Below, in pieces: positions 8,229 to 16,772 of a stretch of 64,000 nucleotides of DNA (position 1 is the first letter of the stretch; each line of letters starts with the position of its first letter). The notes under the pieces are model-generated. The model searched no databases, was not told the DNA's origin, and saw only the letters and a list, made by a program, of their open reading frames with translations. This DNA comes from an uncultured Mediterranea sp. GTDB lineage: Bacteria; Bacteroidota; Bacteroidia; Bacteroidales; Bacteroidaceae. The translations under genes were made by a program, and so were the position numbers. The stretch covers positions 1-64,000 of the forward strand of contig NZ_CABUOL010000004.1 of NCBI RefSeq assembly GCF_902493215.1, in the 5' to 3' direction.

Positions 8229-9674
8229 GTGGCAAGAAAAAGAAAAGAACTTCCCCTGCTGGAAGAAGTAACCATTACGGACGTGGCTGCCGAAGGCAAG
8301 GCCATTGCGAAAGTCAACGATCTGGTCATTTTCGTCCCCTACGTCGTTCCCGGCGATGTGGTCGACCTGCAGATCAAACGGAAAAAACATCATTACGCCG
8401 AGGCCGAAGCGGTCCGGTTCCATCAATATTCACCGCAGCGGGCTGTCCCTTTCTGCAGCCATTACGGTGTATGCGGCGGATGCAAGTGGCAGGTACTGCC
8501 CTACTCCGAACAGATCCGCTACAAGCAGAAGCAGGTCACCGACAACCTCACCCGCATCGGTAAGATCGAGCTGCCCGAAATCTCCCCCATCCTGGGTTCG
8601 GACAAGACCGAATTCTACCGCAACAAGCTGGAGTACACCTTCTCCAACAAACGCTGGCTCACCGCTGCCGAGGTGGAGCAGGACGTAGTCTACGACCAGA
8701 TGAACGCCGTGGGCTTCCACATCCCCAATGCGTTCGACAAGGTACTGGCCATCGACAAATGCTGGCTGCAGGACGACATCTCCAACCGCATCCGCAACGC
8801 CATCCGCGACTATGCCTACCTCCACAACTACACGTTCAACAACATCCGCACGCACGAGGGCATGCTGCGCAACCTCATCATACGCACCTCCTCGACGGGC
8901 GAGCTCATGGTCATTCTCGTCTGCCGCATCGAGCGCGACGAAGAGATGGACCTCTTCCGCCAACTGTTGCAGTACGTGGCCGACTCGTTCCCCGAAATCA
9001 CCTCCTTATTATATATAGTGAACAACAAGGTCAACGACACCATCACCGACCTCGACGTCTTCACCTTCAAGGGCAAGGACCATATCTTCGAGGAGATGGA
9101 AGGCCTGCGCTTCAAGGTAGGCCCCAAGTCGTTCTACCAGACCAATTCCGAACAGGCCTACAAGCTCTATAAGGTAGCCCGCGACTTTGCCGGGCTCACG
9201 GGCAATGAACTTGTCTACGACCTCTACACGGGTACGGGCACCATTGCCAACTTCGTTTCCCGCCAGGCCCGCCAGGTCATCGGCATCGAGTATGTCCCCG
9301 AAGCCATCGAGGATGCCAAGGTCAATTCGCAGATCAACAGCATCGGCAACACTCTCTTCTTCGCCGGCGACATGAAGGACATCCTCACACAGGACTTCGT
9401 TGCCCGGTACGGACGCCCCGACGTCATCATCACCGACCCGCCCCGTGCCGGCATGCACCCCGATGTCATCAACGTCATCCTGGGCGCACAGCCCCGCCGC
9501 ATCGTCTACGTCAGCTGCAACCCCGCCACCCAGGCGCGCGACCTCCAGCTGCTCGACGGCAGCTACCGTGTCAAGGCTGTCCAGCCCGTCGACATGTTCC
9601 CCCACACCCACCACGTGGAGAACGTCGTCCTGCTCGAACTGAGAGAACAACCCGCATCCCAGACAACCGCTTAA
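8229..9674 (+). CDS. rlmD: 23S rRNA (uracil-5-)-methyltransferase, RlmD/RumA family
   Basis: S-adenosylmethionine-dependent enzyme that methylates a uracil C5 in 23S rRNA. Domains: N-terminal TRAM RNA-binding domain (about residues 8-70), a cysteine cluster C-x5-CGGC (about 77-86) for the [4Fe-4S] cluster, the SAM-binding motif DLYTGTGTIANF (about 333), TDPPRAGMHP (about 400) and the catalytic-cysteine motif YVSCNPATQARDL (about 425), ending HTHHVENVVLLEL. The 481 residues are normal. The start codon is GTG, giving VARKRKEL, just after the predicted leader. The pseudouridine synthase gene follows after 13 bp, so both rRNA/tRNA-modification genes probably share one transcript. Which uracil is modified cannot be told from the sequence, so the D subtype is a family assignment. 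Confidence 0.9.
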   Translation: MARKRKELPLLEEVTITDVAAEGKAIAKVNDLVIFVPYVVPGDVVDLQIKRKKHHYAEAEAVRFHQYSPQRAVPFCSHYGVCGGCKWQVLPYSEQIRYKQKQVTDNLTRIGKIELPEISPILGSDKTEFYRNKLEYTFSNKRWLTAAEVEQDVVYDQMNAVGFHIPNAFDKVLAIDKCWLQDDISNRIRNAIRDYAYLHNYTFNNIRTHEGMLRNLIIRTSSTGELMVILVCRIERDEEMDLFRQLLQYVADSFPEITSLLYIVNNKVNDTITDLDVFTFKGKDHIFEEMEGLRFKVGPKSFYQTNSEQAYKLYKVARDFAGLTGNELVYDLYTGTGTIANFVSRQARQVIGIEYVPEAIEDAKVNSQINSIGNTLFFAGDMKDILTQDFVARYGRPDVIITDPPRAGMHPDVINVILGAQPRRIVYVSCNPATQARDLQLLDGSYRVKAVQPVDMFPHTHHVENVVLLELREQPASQTTA

Positions 9675-9687
9675 CCCCTATCCGCTC

Positions 9688-10596
9688 ATGGCACAAGAAA
9701 AGAGAACCGCAAGAGCCCGCACCCAATACACGGACTATCTCGTCCGCGAACCGATGGAACTGATGGAGTTTCTGGCTGCCCGCATGCCGCAGGCCAGCCG
9801 CACCAAGCTCAAGACACTGCTCAGCAAACGCGTCGTGTTTGTCGACAATGTCATCACCACCCAGTACAACTTCCCCCTGAAGCCCGGCATGAAGGTACAG
9901 ATCAGCCGCTCCAAGGGTAACCACGAGTTCCACAACAAACTGCTGAAGATTGTCTACGAGGATGCTTACCTCATCGTGGTCGAAAAGATGCAGGGCCTGC
10001 TCTCGGTCAGCACCGAGCGCCAGAAGGAACGCACCGCCTGCACCATTCTCAATGAGTACCTCAAGCGTTCGGGCCGCAACAACCGTGTCTACGTGGTCCA
10101 CCGCCTCGACCGCGACACGTCCGGCCTGATGATGTTTGCCAAGGACGAGAAGACGCAGCACACCCTGCGCGACAACTGGCACCAGATAGTCTTCGACCGC
10201 CGCTACGTGGCCGTTGTGGCCGGCGAGATGGAGAAAGACCAGGGCGTTGTCCACTCCTGGCTCACCGACCGCACCCTCTACGTCTACTCCAGCCCCACGG
10301 ACGACGGCGGCAAGGAAGCCGTCACCCACTACCGCACCATCAAGCGTGCCAACGGCTATTCGCTCGTGGAGCTCCACCTCGAAACCGGCCGCAAGAACCA
10401 GATCCGTGTCCACATGCAGGACCTCGGCCATCCCGTCATCGGCGACGGACGCTACGGCTTCGAGGACCTCAATCCCCTCGGCCGTCTGGCACTGCACGCC
10501 TTCAAGCTCTGCTTCTACCACCCCGTCACGGGCGAACAGATGCAGTTCGAGACGCCCTATCCCGCCAGCTTCAAGAACCTGCTGGTCAAAGGCTGA
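9688..10596 (+). CDS. RluA-family pseudouridine synthase
   Basis: Isomerises uridine to pseudouridine in rRNA or tRNA. N-terminal part (about residues 20-75) resembles an S4-type RNA-binding domain (SRTKLKTLLSKRVVFVDN), followed by the catalytic domain with the RluA signature HRLDRDTSGLMMFAKDE (about 140-156) containing the catalytic aspartate, and the conserved LETGRKNQIRVHM / GHPVIGDGRYG segments. The 302 residues are normal. Target nucleotide is unknown. It follows rlmD at 13 bp and is followed by about 700 bp of repeats and the capsule promoter, so it is the last gene of its operon. Confidence 0.9.
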   Translation: MAQEKRTARARTQYTDYLVREPMELMEFLAARMPQASRTKLKTLLSKRVVFVDNVITTQYNFPLKPGMKVQISRSKGNHEFHNKLLKIVYEDAYLIVVEKMQGLLSVSTERQKERTACTILNEYLKRSGRNNRVYVVHRLDRDTSGLMMFAKDEKTQHTLRDNWHQIVFDRRYVAVVAGEMEKDQGVVHSWLTDRTLYVYSSPTDDGGKEAVTHYRTIKRANGYSLVELHLETGRKNQIRVHMQDLGHPVIGDGRYGFEDLNPLGRLALHAFKLCFYHPVTGEQMQFETPYPASFKNLLVKG

Positions 10597-10650
10597 AACA
10601 CCGCAACGTCAACTACCCACCCTCAACTAAAAAGCCCATAAAGAGGGTGT

Positions 10651-10923
10651 GTCAAAATGAAGTGAGACAATTTTAACTCCCCTCCTTCCGGAAGGAGGGG
10701 TGCCCAAAGGACGGGGTGGTAGGTCATCGCAATTTGCTATGAATCTTATGCTCTATGTTTTCACCTACCACCTCCCCCTGTCGGGTACTCCTCCTTCCAG
10801 AAGGAGGAGAGTTTCAGATACCTTTATTTTGATACAACCTCGCTTCGGAGTAGCCCCGGAGGTTCAGCCCTTGACTTTTTCTTTTGGTATCTTTTCTTTT
10901 GCGTCAAGGCAAAAGAAAAGTAC
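10651..10923. repeat. Palindromic interspersed repeat, copy 1 (273 bp)
   Basis: Near-identical to 18858-19130 and 19626-19874. Inside are two arms of about 34 bp (from GAAGGAGGGGTGCCC to GGGGTGGTAGG, and its complement CCTACCACCTCC to CTCCTCCTTC) around a 40-nt loop, and the right end is a hairpin CTTTTCTTTTGC / GCAAAAGAAAAG. No transposase is encoded. Short ORFs through it are not believed. The rest of 10597-11075 is simple CAACTCTCAACC-type repeat with no gene. Confidence 0.85.
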
Positions 10924-11075
10924 AGCAACTCTCAACCCTCAACTCTCAACCCTCAACTCTCAACTCTCAACTAAATTAAGATTTCCCCTCCTATCACAAA
11001 CCTCTTTTCATTTTCCATTCTAAAAAGTTCATTTTAGTTCTTTTCCCCCTTTTTTTCAAGAATAAAAGAGTTTTA

Positions 11076-11108
11076 TTTGTTACTAAACGAATATTTTCCA
11101 TATATTTG
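11076..11108 (+). promoter_or_regulatory. Promoter of the capsule assembly operon
   Basis: TTTG at 11076-11079, 21 bp spacer, TATATTTG at 11101-11108: a very good match to the Bacteroidales consensus. Transcription should begin near 11114. I saw no inverted repeats bracketing the promoter, so there is no sign of invertible (phase-variable) control here. Confidence 0.75.
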
Positions 11109-11113
11109 CCGCA

Positions 11114-11297
11114 GTTTTCAGCGTATGGGCGCCGTCCGGCTGCAGCAACCATGTACACATGGCATTTTATTTTCCCGCACTGCAAGCCATAACTTATTCC
11201 AACTGAAAACCTTACACACCGGTATCACCTGCTCCGGAAAGCGCCTCTGCCTGCAAGACTAAAACAAACAAAACAAACAAAAATTACATTTTTTCGG
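11114..11297 (+). promoter_or_regulatory. Long untranslated leader of the capsule assembly operon
   Basis: About 180 nt lie between the predicted transcription start and the first ATG. It contains an inverted repeat CCATGT-AC-ACATGG (11149-11162) and ends in an A/C-rich stretch (AACAAACAAAACAAAC) typical of Bacteroidales translation starts. In known Bacteroides capsule operons UpxY proteins act on such leaders to prevent early termination; a UpxY-like gene is third downstream. A role as antitermination target is inference. Confidence 0.45.
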
Positions 11298-12704
11298 ATG
11301 AAACAAAGTTTACAATTCAATAACAAGTTATTGAAGTGTATCATTATTTTTGGAGATCTCTGTGTCATGAATCTCCTGTTTGTGCTTCTCTACCGCCTGT
11401 TCGATGAAGGGACGTTGGGGACAGTCTTTGTACACTCCATCCCCCAGATTCTTATCCTGCTCAATCTGGTCTACCTTATTTGTAATTATTCCCACGGAGT
11501 CATCCTGCACCACCGCATCGTGCGCCCCGACCACATCGTGCGCCGTTCGGCCCGCAACGTGCTGGTCCATGCCCTGGCCTTCGGCACCCTCTTCTCGCTG
11601 GCCGATTTCGGTCAACTCTCGCTCCGTTTCTTCGTTGCGTTCTATGTGGCCTTCTTCATCTGCCTGGCCTCTTACAGGCTCCTGTTCCGGGCCGTCATCA
11701 AGTGTTATCGCCGCCACGGCGGAAACTCCCGCACCATCATCCTTATCGGTTCGGACGAGAACATGCACGAGCTCTACGGCGAAATCTCCATCGACCCGGC
11801 CTACGGTTTCCGCGTGATGGGCTACTTCGCCCCTGCCTCGTCATTGGTCTATCCGGACAATGTCCCCTATCTGGGCAACGTCGACGACGCCCTTCCCTGG
11901 ATCCGCCAGCACGGCGTCGAGATGGTCTACTGCGGTCTTTCCTCCTCCTACGGCCCGCAGATACTCCCCATCATCAACTATTGCGAGAACCATTTCATCC
12001 ATTTCTACAGCGTTCCCAGTATCCGCAACTACCTCAAACGCCGCATGTACATGCAGCTCGTGGGCAACACTCCCGTGCTCTCCATCCGGCGCGAACCGCT
12101 GGCCGATGTCCAGAACCGCCTGCTCAAACGCCTGTTCGACATCCTGTTCTCCGGCCTTTTCCTCTGCACCGCCTTTCCCTTTATATACCTCATCGTGGGC
12201 ACGGCCATCAAGCTGTCTTCGCCCGGTCCCGTCTTCTTCCGCCAGAAGCGCACGGGCATCAACGGGCGTGAGTTCTGGTGCTACAAGTTCCGCTCCATGC
12301 GTGTCAATGCCGACGCCGACCGCGTGCAGGCCACCCTCCACGATCCGCGCAAGACGCGCGTAGGCGAGTTCATCCGCAAGACCAGCATCGACGAACTGCC
12401 CCAGTTCATCAACGTCTTTCTGGGCCAAATGTCCGTCGTTGGTCCCCGCCCCCACATGCTCAAGCACACTGACGAGTACTCCCACCTCATCGAGAAGTAC
12501 ATGGTGCGCCACCTCGTCAAGCCCGGCATCACCGGCTGGGCCCAGGTCAACGGCTTCCGTGGCGAGACCAGCGAACTCTGGCAGATGGAAGGGCGCGTCA
12601 AGCTCGACATCTGGTACCTCGAACACTGGACCCCCGCTCTCGACCTCTTCATCATCTACAAGACGGTCAAAAATGCCATCCACGGGGAGAAAGAGGCGTA
12701 CTGA
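11298..12704 (+). CDS. Polyprenyl glycosylphosphotransferase, WcaJ-like initiating transferase
   Basis: Transfers a sugar-1-phosphate (glucose- or galactose-1-P in most homologues) to undecaprenyl phosphate, the first step of the repeat unit, at the inner membrane. The N-terminal half has four or five hydrophobic segments (about residues 12-130) followed by a nucleotide-binding-like region; the C-terminal catalytic domain begins at about 275 with RLLKRLFDILFSGLF and carries KLSSPGPVFFRQKRTG, YKFRSM, TSIDELPQFINVF (catalytic Asp-Glu), MSVVGPRPHM and KPGITGWAQVNG. The 468 residues are typical. It is the first gene after the promoter at 11076 and precedes export genes. Sugar specificity cannot be told. 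Confidence 0.92.
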   Translation: MKQSLQFNNKLLKCIIIFGDLCVMNLLFVLLYRLFDEGTLGTVFVHSIPQILILLNLVYLICNYSHGVILHHRIVRPDHIVRRSARNVLVHALAFGTLFSLADFGQLSLRFFVAFYVAFFICLASYRLLFRAVIKCYRRHGGNSRTIILIGSDENMHELYGEISIDPAYGFRVMGYFAPASSLVYPDNVPYLGNVDDALPWIRQHGVEMVYCGLSSSYGPQILPIINYCENHFIHFYSVPSIRNYLKRRMYMQLVGNTPVLSIRREPLADVQNRLLKRLFDILFSGLFLCTAFPFIYLIVGTAIKLSSPGPVFFRQKRTGINGREFWCYKFRSMRVNADADRVQATLHDPRKTRVGEFIRKTSIDELPQFINVFLGQMSVVGPRPHMLKHTDEYSHLIEKYMVRHLVKPGITGWAQVNGFRGETSELWQMEGRVKLDIWYLEHWTPALDLFIIYKTVKNAIHGEKEAY

Positions 12705-12760
12705 GATTCAATTATCAATTATCAATTATCAATTAACAATTAACAATTATCAACCCCAAT

Positions 12761-13585
12761 ATGAATTCTTCATTCTTCGTTCTTCATTCTTCATTTTCAA
12801 TTTTAAAGACATTCGGGTTGCTGGCTTTCTCAACCCTTCTCCTGGCCGGATGCCAGAGCTACAAGAAAGTCCCCTATCTGCAAGACCTTGGCGCCGTCAC
12901 CGCCACGGCCGACAGCCTCTACGATGCCCGTATCCAGCCCAAGGACCTGCTCACCATCGTGGTCAGCTGCCCCGAGGCACCCGAACTGGCCGAACCGTTC
13001 AACCTCACGGTCTCCAACGCCATCAGCAACAACAATAAGAACCTGACCTCCCAGCCCGTTCTCCAGCAATACCTGGTGGACAACGCCGGCTGTGTCGACT
13101 TCCCCGTGCTGGGTACCATCCGCCTCGGCGGACTCACCAAGGGTCAGGCCGAGCAGCTCATACGCGAGCGGCTCCGTCCCCAGTTCCAGACGCCGCCCAT
13201 CGTCACCGTCCGTATGGTCAACTACAAGATTTCCGTCCTGGGCGAAGTGACCCGCCCCGGCACCTTCACTGTCTCCAACGAGAAGGTCAACGTCTTCGAG
13301 GCCCTCGCCATGGCGGGCGACATGACCGTCTACGGCATCCGCGACAACGTCCAGCTTGTCCGCGAGGACAGCGACGGCCGGCGCCAGATTGTCACGCTCA
13401 ACCTCAACGACCGCGACATCATCCACTCGCCCTACTACTACCTCCAGCAGAACGACATCGTCTACGTCACGCCCAACAAGACCAAGGCGCGTACCTCGGC
13501 CATCAGCACCAGTACCACCATCTGGTTCTCCGTGGTCAGCTCCATCGTGTCGCTCGCTACGCTCATTATTGCCATTGCAAAATAA
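12761..13585 (+). CDS. Wza-like polysaccharide export lipoprotein
   Basis: Outer-membrane polysaccharide export protein. The precursor starts MNSSFFVLHSSFSILK, then a hydrophobic stretch and lipobox LLLAGC with the lipidated cysteine at residue 31. Next are the Poly_export domain (about 45-130, with YLVDNAGCVDFPVLG and GLTKGQAEQLI) and one SLBB domain (about 145-205, YKISVLGEVTRPGTF, NVFEALAMAGDM), then a C-terminal hydrophobic segment (about 250-272). The 274 residues fit the short Bacteroidales form. Oddity: the start codon and first 14 or so codons are built from the same TTCTTCATTC repeat that fills intergenic spacers in this genome, and no other usable in-frame start exists before the lipobox. 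Confidence 0.9.
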   Translation: MNSSFFVLHSSFSILKTFGLLAFSTLLLAGCQSYKKVPYLQDLGAVTATADSLYDARIQPKDLLTIVVSCPEAPELAEPFNLTVSNAISNNNKNLTSQPVLQQYLVDNAGCVDFPVLGTIRLGGLTKGQAEQLIRERLRPQFQTPPIVTVRMVNYKISVLGEVTRPGTFTVSNEKVNVFEALAMAGDMTVYGIRDNVQLVREDSDGRRQIVTLNLNDRDIIHSPYYYLQQNDIVYVTPNKTKARTSAISTSTTIWFSVVSSIVSLATLIIAIAK

Positions 13586-13596
13586 TTAATCAGCGG

Positions 13597-13684
13597 TTAG
13601 TGGTGAGCGGTAAACGGTTAAGTATGCTTACCGCTCACTACTGACCGCCCACCACTAACCACTAACCGCTAACCACTAACCACT
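13597..13684. repeat. Short TTAGTGG/CACTAACC repeats forming an imperfect hairpin
   Basis: The spacer between the wza-like and wzc-like genes is made of AGCGGTTAGTGG-type repeats on one side and their complement on the other (GTGAGCGGTAA pairing with TTACCGCTCAC). The same words occur at 17889-17940, 18500-18580, 22427-22460, 25195-25230 and 31190-31230. Confidence 0.75.
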
Positions 13685-13690
13685 ATTTTC

Positions 13691-16108
13691 ATGAAAGAAG
13701 AACTTTACGACGACCTGTTCGAAGAAAAAGAAGAGAAGACCGACTACAGCGCCCTTCTCTTTCCCTACCTCATCCGTTGGCCCTGGATTGTGGCTTCTGT
13801 CGTAGTGTGCCTCGCCCTGGCGTGGTTCTACCTCCGCTTTGCCACGCCGGTCTACAACATCAGCGCCACCGTCCTCATCAAGGACGACAAGAAAGGCGGC
13901 AGCATCAGCAGCGACCTGGCCCTCTTCCAGGACATGGGCATGCTCAGTTCGATGGACAATGTCGACAACGAAATCGAGATTCTCCGCAGCAAGTCGCTCG
14001 TCCGTAAGGTAGTGGCCGACCTTGGCCTCTACATCAGCTACAGCCAGCGCGACGGCCTCCGTCACCCCGACCTCTACGGAAACTCGCCCTTCCGGGTGGA
14101 CTTCCCCTCCGCCGCAGCCGACAGTCTGTCCGACCCGCTGAAGCTCGAGGTGACCCTCCAGCCCGGTGGTGCCCTTCAGGTGCTGGCCACTCAGGACGAG
14201 GCCGAAATCGGCTCCGCCCGCTTCGACAGCCTGCCTGCCGTGCTGCCCACGCCTGCCGGTGTCCTCACCTTCCTGCCCGTAGCCGCCGTTCCCTTCCCTG
14301 ATAAGGAAACGGTGGTCGACGTCACCGTCGGTTCCCCCATGGCCGTAGCCAAGGGCTATGCCGCCGGACTCACCGTCGAACCCACCAGCAAGACCACGTC
14401 CGTCGTTACGGTTTCTATCTCAAATACCAACATCCGCCGGGGTGAAGATTTCATCAACCACCTCATCGAGAACTACAACCGCGATGCCAACAACGACAAG
14501 AACGAAGTGGCCCGCAACACCGCCCACTTCATCGACGAGCGCATCGCCATCATCAACGCCGAGCTGGGTACCACCGAAGCCGAGCTCGAAGAGTTCAAGC
14601 GCCGTGCCGGCCTCACCGACCTCAGCAGCGACGCCCAGCTGGCCGTAGCCGAGAAGTCCGAATACGAGAAGCAGGTAGTGGCCAACGGCACCCAGCTCAA
14701 CCTCGTCAACTACCTCATCGACTACCTGGGCCGCCCCGAGAACGCCCACACCGTGCTGCCCGTCAACATCGGTATCAGCAGTGAGTCCATCTCGACCCTG
14801 GCCACCGCCTACAACGAACGCATGATCGAGCGCCAGCGCCTGCTGCGCACCTCGTCGGAGTCCAACCCCGTCATCCGCCGGCTCGACACCGAGCTGTCCG
14901 GTCTGCGCCAGAGCCTGGCCACCAGCCTCCAGAGCGCCCGTAAGGAGCTGCTCATCACCAAGGCCGACCTCGACCGCCAGGCCAGCCACTACGCCGGACG
15001 CATCAGCGACGCCCCCACCCAGGAGCGCCAGTACATGAGCATCCAGCGCCAGCAGACCATCAAGGCCGAGCTCTACCTCATGCTCCTCCAGAAACGCGAG
15101 GAAAACAACATCACCCTCGCCGCCACGGCCAACAAGGCCAAGATCATCGACGACGCCATGGCCGGCAATGCACCCATCTCGCCCAAGGGTAAGATGATCT
15201 ACATGCTGGCACTGGTAGCCGGTATCGGCCTCCCCGTAGCGATTATCTACATCCTGCAGCTGCTCAGCTTCCGCATCGAAGGCCGTGCCGACGTCGAGCG
15301 CCTCACCACCGTCCCCATCCTGGGCGACGTTCCCCTCAGCGACGAGGGCGACGGTCCCATCGCCGTCCGCGAGAACGAGAACAGCCTCATGACCGAGACC
15401 TTCCGCAACCTGCGCACCAACCTCCTCTTCCTGCTGGACGGCCCGCAGAAGAACGTCATCCTCGTCACCTCCACCATGAGCGGCGAGGGCAAGACCTTCA
15501 TCGCCTCCAACCTCGCTGTCAGCCTCGCCCTGCTGGGCAAGAAGGTAGTCATCGTGGGTCTCGACATCCGCAAGCCCGGCCTCAACAAGGTGTTCCACAT
15601 CTCCCATCGCCAGCGGGGCATCACGCAGTACCTCTCCTCGCCGCAGGACACCGACCTCACCGGACTCATCCAGCCCTCGGGCGTTCATCCCAACCTCGAC
15701 GTGCTGCCCGGCGGCGTCGTGCCTCCCAACCCCACGGAGCTGGTAGCCCGTCCGGCGCTCGACGAAGCCATCACCCTGCTGCGCAGCCGCTACGACTACG
15801 TCGTGCTCGACACCGCCCCCATCGGCATGGTCACCGACACCCAGCTCATCGCCCGCACGGCCGATGTCAGCCTCTACGTCTGCCGCGCCGACTATACCCA
15901 CAAGAACGACTACCGCCTCATCAACGAGCTGCAGCAACAGAAGCGCCTGCCCGCCTTGTGCACCGTCATCAACGGTCTGGACATGACGCAGAAGAAGTAT
16001 GGCTACTACTACGGCTACGGCAAGTACGGCCGCTACTACGGTTATGGCAAGAAATACGGATATGGTTACGGTTATGGAGTCGAATCCGAACAGCAGACGC
16101 GCAAGTAA
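13691..16108 (+). CDS. Wzc-like chain-length regulator and tyrosine autokinase
   Basis: Inner-membrane polysaccharide co-polymerase with a cytoplasmic BY-kinase domain; controls chain length and couples polymerisation with export through the Wza-like protein. Seen: Wzz domain with first membrane segment (about residues 28-50), large periplasmic part with coiled coil (about 270-480), second membrane segment (about 500-522), then the kinase with Walker A TSTMSGEGKT (about 593-602), Walker A' VVIVGLDIRKPG (about 618), Walker B YVVLDTAPIG (about 700) and a tyrosine/glycine cluster at about 768-795 (KYGYYYGYGKYGRYYGYG) that is the autophosphorylation tail. The 805 residues are typical. The end overlaps the next gene by 35 bp. 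Confidence 0.94.
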   Translation: MKEELYDDLFEEKEEKTDYSALLFPYLIRWPWIVASVVVCLALAWFYLRFATPVYNISATVLIKDDKKGGSISSDLALFQDMGMLSSMDNVDNEIEILRSKSLVRKVVADLGLYISYSQRDGLRHPDLYGNSPFRVDFPSAAADSLSDPLKLEVTLQPGGALQVLATQDEAEIGSARFDSLPAVLPTPAGVLTFLPVAAVPFPDKETVVDVTVGSPMAVAKGYAAGLTVEPTSKTTSVVTVSISNTNIRRGEDFINHLIENYNRDANNDKNEVARNTAHFIDERIAIINAELGTTEAELEEFKRRAGLTDLSSDAQLAVAEKSEYEKQVVANGTQLNLVNYLIDYLGRPENAHTVLPVNIGISSESISTLATAYNERMIERQRLLRTSSESNPVIRRLDTELSGLRQSLATSLQSARKELLITKADLDRQASHYAGRISDAPTQERQYMSIQRQQTIKAELYLMLLQKREENNITLAATANKAKIIDDAMAGNAPISPKGKMIYMLALVAGIGLPVAIIYILQLLSFRIEGRADVERLTTVPILGDVPLSDEGDGPIAVRENENSLMTETFRNLRTNLLFLLDGPQKNVILVTSTMSGEGKTFIASNLAVSLALLGKKVVIVGLDIRKPGLNKVFHISHRQRGITQYLSSPQDTDLTGLIQPSGVHPNLDVLPGGVVPPNPTELVARPALDEAITLLRSRYDYVVLDTAPIGMVTDTQLIARTADVSLYVCRADYTHKNDYRLINELQQQKRLPALCTVINGLDMTQKKYGYYYGYGKYGRYYGYGKKYGYGYGYGVESEQQTRK

Positions 16109-16613
16109 TCCCGCCGCCCGCCAGTGGTTGGTGGCCTACGTCAAGTCGTGCATGGAGAAGAAGACGGTCGAGCGTCTCCGGGCCATGGGCATCGAGTGCT
16201 ACCTGCCCGTCCAGAGCGAGATCCACCAGTGGAGCGACCGCCGCAAGCGGATAGACCGTCTGGTGCTTCCCATGCTCGTCTTCGTGCACGTCACGCCCCT
16301 GGAACGTCCCCTTCCGCTGACGCTTGCCGCCGTCCTGCGCTACATGGTGCTGCGCGGCCAGAGCACGCCGGCCGTCATCCCCGACGAGCAGATGGAGCGC
16401 TTCCGCTTCATGCTCGACTACAGCCCCGAGGCCGTCACCTTCAGCTCGACGACCTTCGAACCGGGCGACCCCATCCGTGTCATCAAGGGTCCCCTCAGCG
16501 GACTCGAAGGCGAGACGGTGACGCTCAACGGCAAACACCATGTCCTGGTACGCCTCGACCTCCTGGGCTGCGCCCATGTCGAAGTCCCCGTCGGATACAT
16601 TGAGCGTCTTTAG
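16074..16613 (+). CDS. UpxY-family transcription antiterminator (NusG-like)
   Basis: Specialised NusG paralogue; UpxY proteins in Bacteroides bind RNA polymerase and stop early termination in the leader of their own capsule operon. N-terminal NusG-type domain (RQWLVAYVKSCMEKKTVERL to LPMLVFVHVT, about residues 17-75) and a C-terminal KOW motif (FEPGDPIRVIKGPLSGLEGE, about 130-150). I chose ATG 16074 (MESNPNS) because earlier in-frame ATGs at 15999, 16044 and 16062 lie inside the wzc tyrosine tail and would add low-complexity sequence. Unusual: UpxY genes are normally first in their operon, here it is fourth, after wcaJ-, wza- and wzc-like genes, and no UpxZ-like gene is seen. Confidence 0.85.
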   Translation: MESNPNSRRASNPAARQWLVAYVKSCMEKKTVERLRAMGIECYLPVQSEIHQWSDRRKRIDRLVLPMLVFVHVTPLERPLPLTLAAVLRYMVLRGQSTPAVIPDEQMERFRFMLDYSPEAVTFSSTTFEPGDPIRVIKGPLSGLEGETVTLNGKHHVLVRLDLLGCAHVEVPVGYIERL

Positions 16614-16732
16614 GGGGGAGGGCGATTTTCTTTCCCCCTCTCATCCCCCATTTCCGTCCTGATATGCGCCCCCAGCGGCATTTCATGCGGAAACCCCTCA
16701 GAAAGGCACCGGCGGCATTAACGGAAAAAAAC

Positions 16733-16740
16733 TATTTTTG
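16733..16740 (+). promoter_or_regulatory. -7 promoter element before the broken outer-membrane gene
   Basis: TATTTTTG, 32 nt before ATG 16773; -33 element not clear. A GGGGGGA/TTCCCCC hairpin at 16613-16638 just after the UpxY gene could be a weak stop for the upstream operon. Confidence 0.5.
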
Positions 16741-16772
16741 TTTCATCGTAACCTTTAACTAAAGTCAGAATC

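Noticed and set aside
10700..11023. Small protein MPKGRGGRS..., seen three times (also 18907 and 19651)
   Set aside because: The frame lies wholly inside the palindromic repeat and its copies diverge at the C terminus into low-complexity sequence; repetition comes from the DNA element.
11041..11120. Invertible (phase-variable) capsule promoter
   Set aside because: No pair of inverted repeats flanks the promoter and no invertase gene is in the window.
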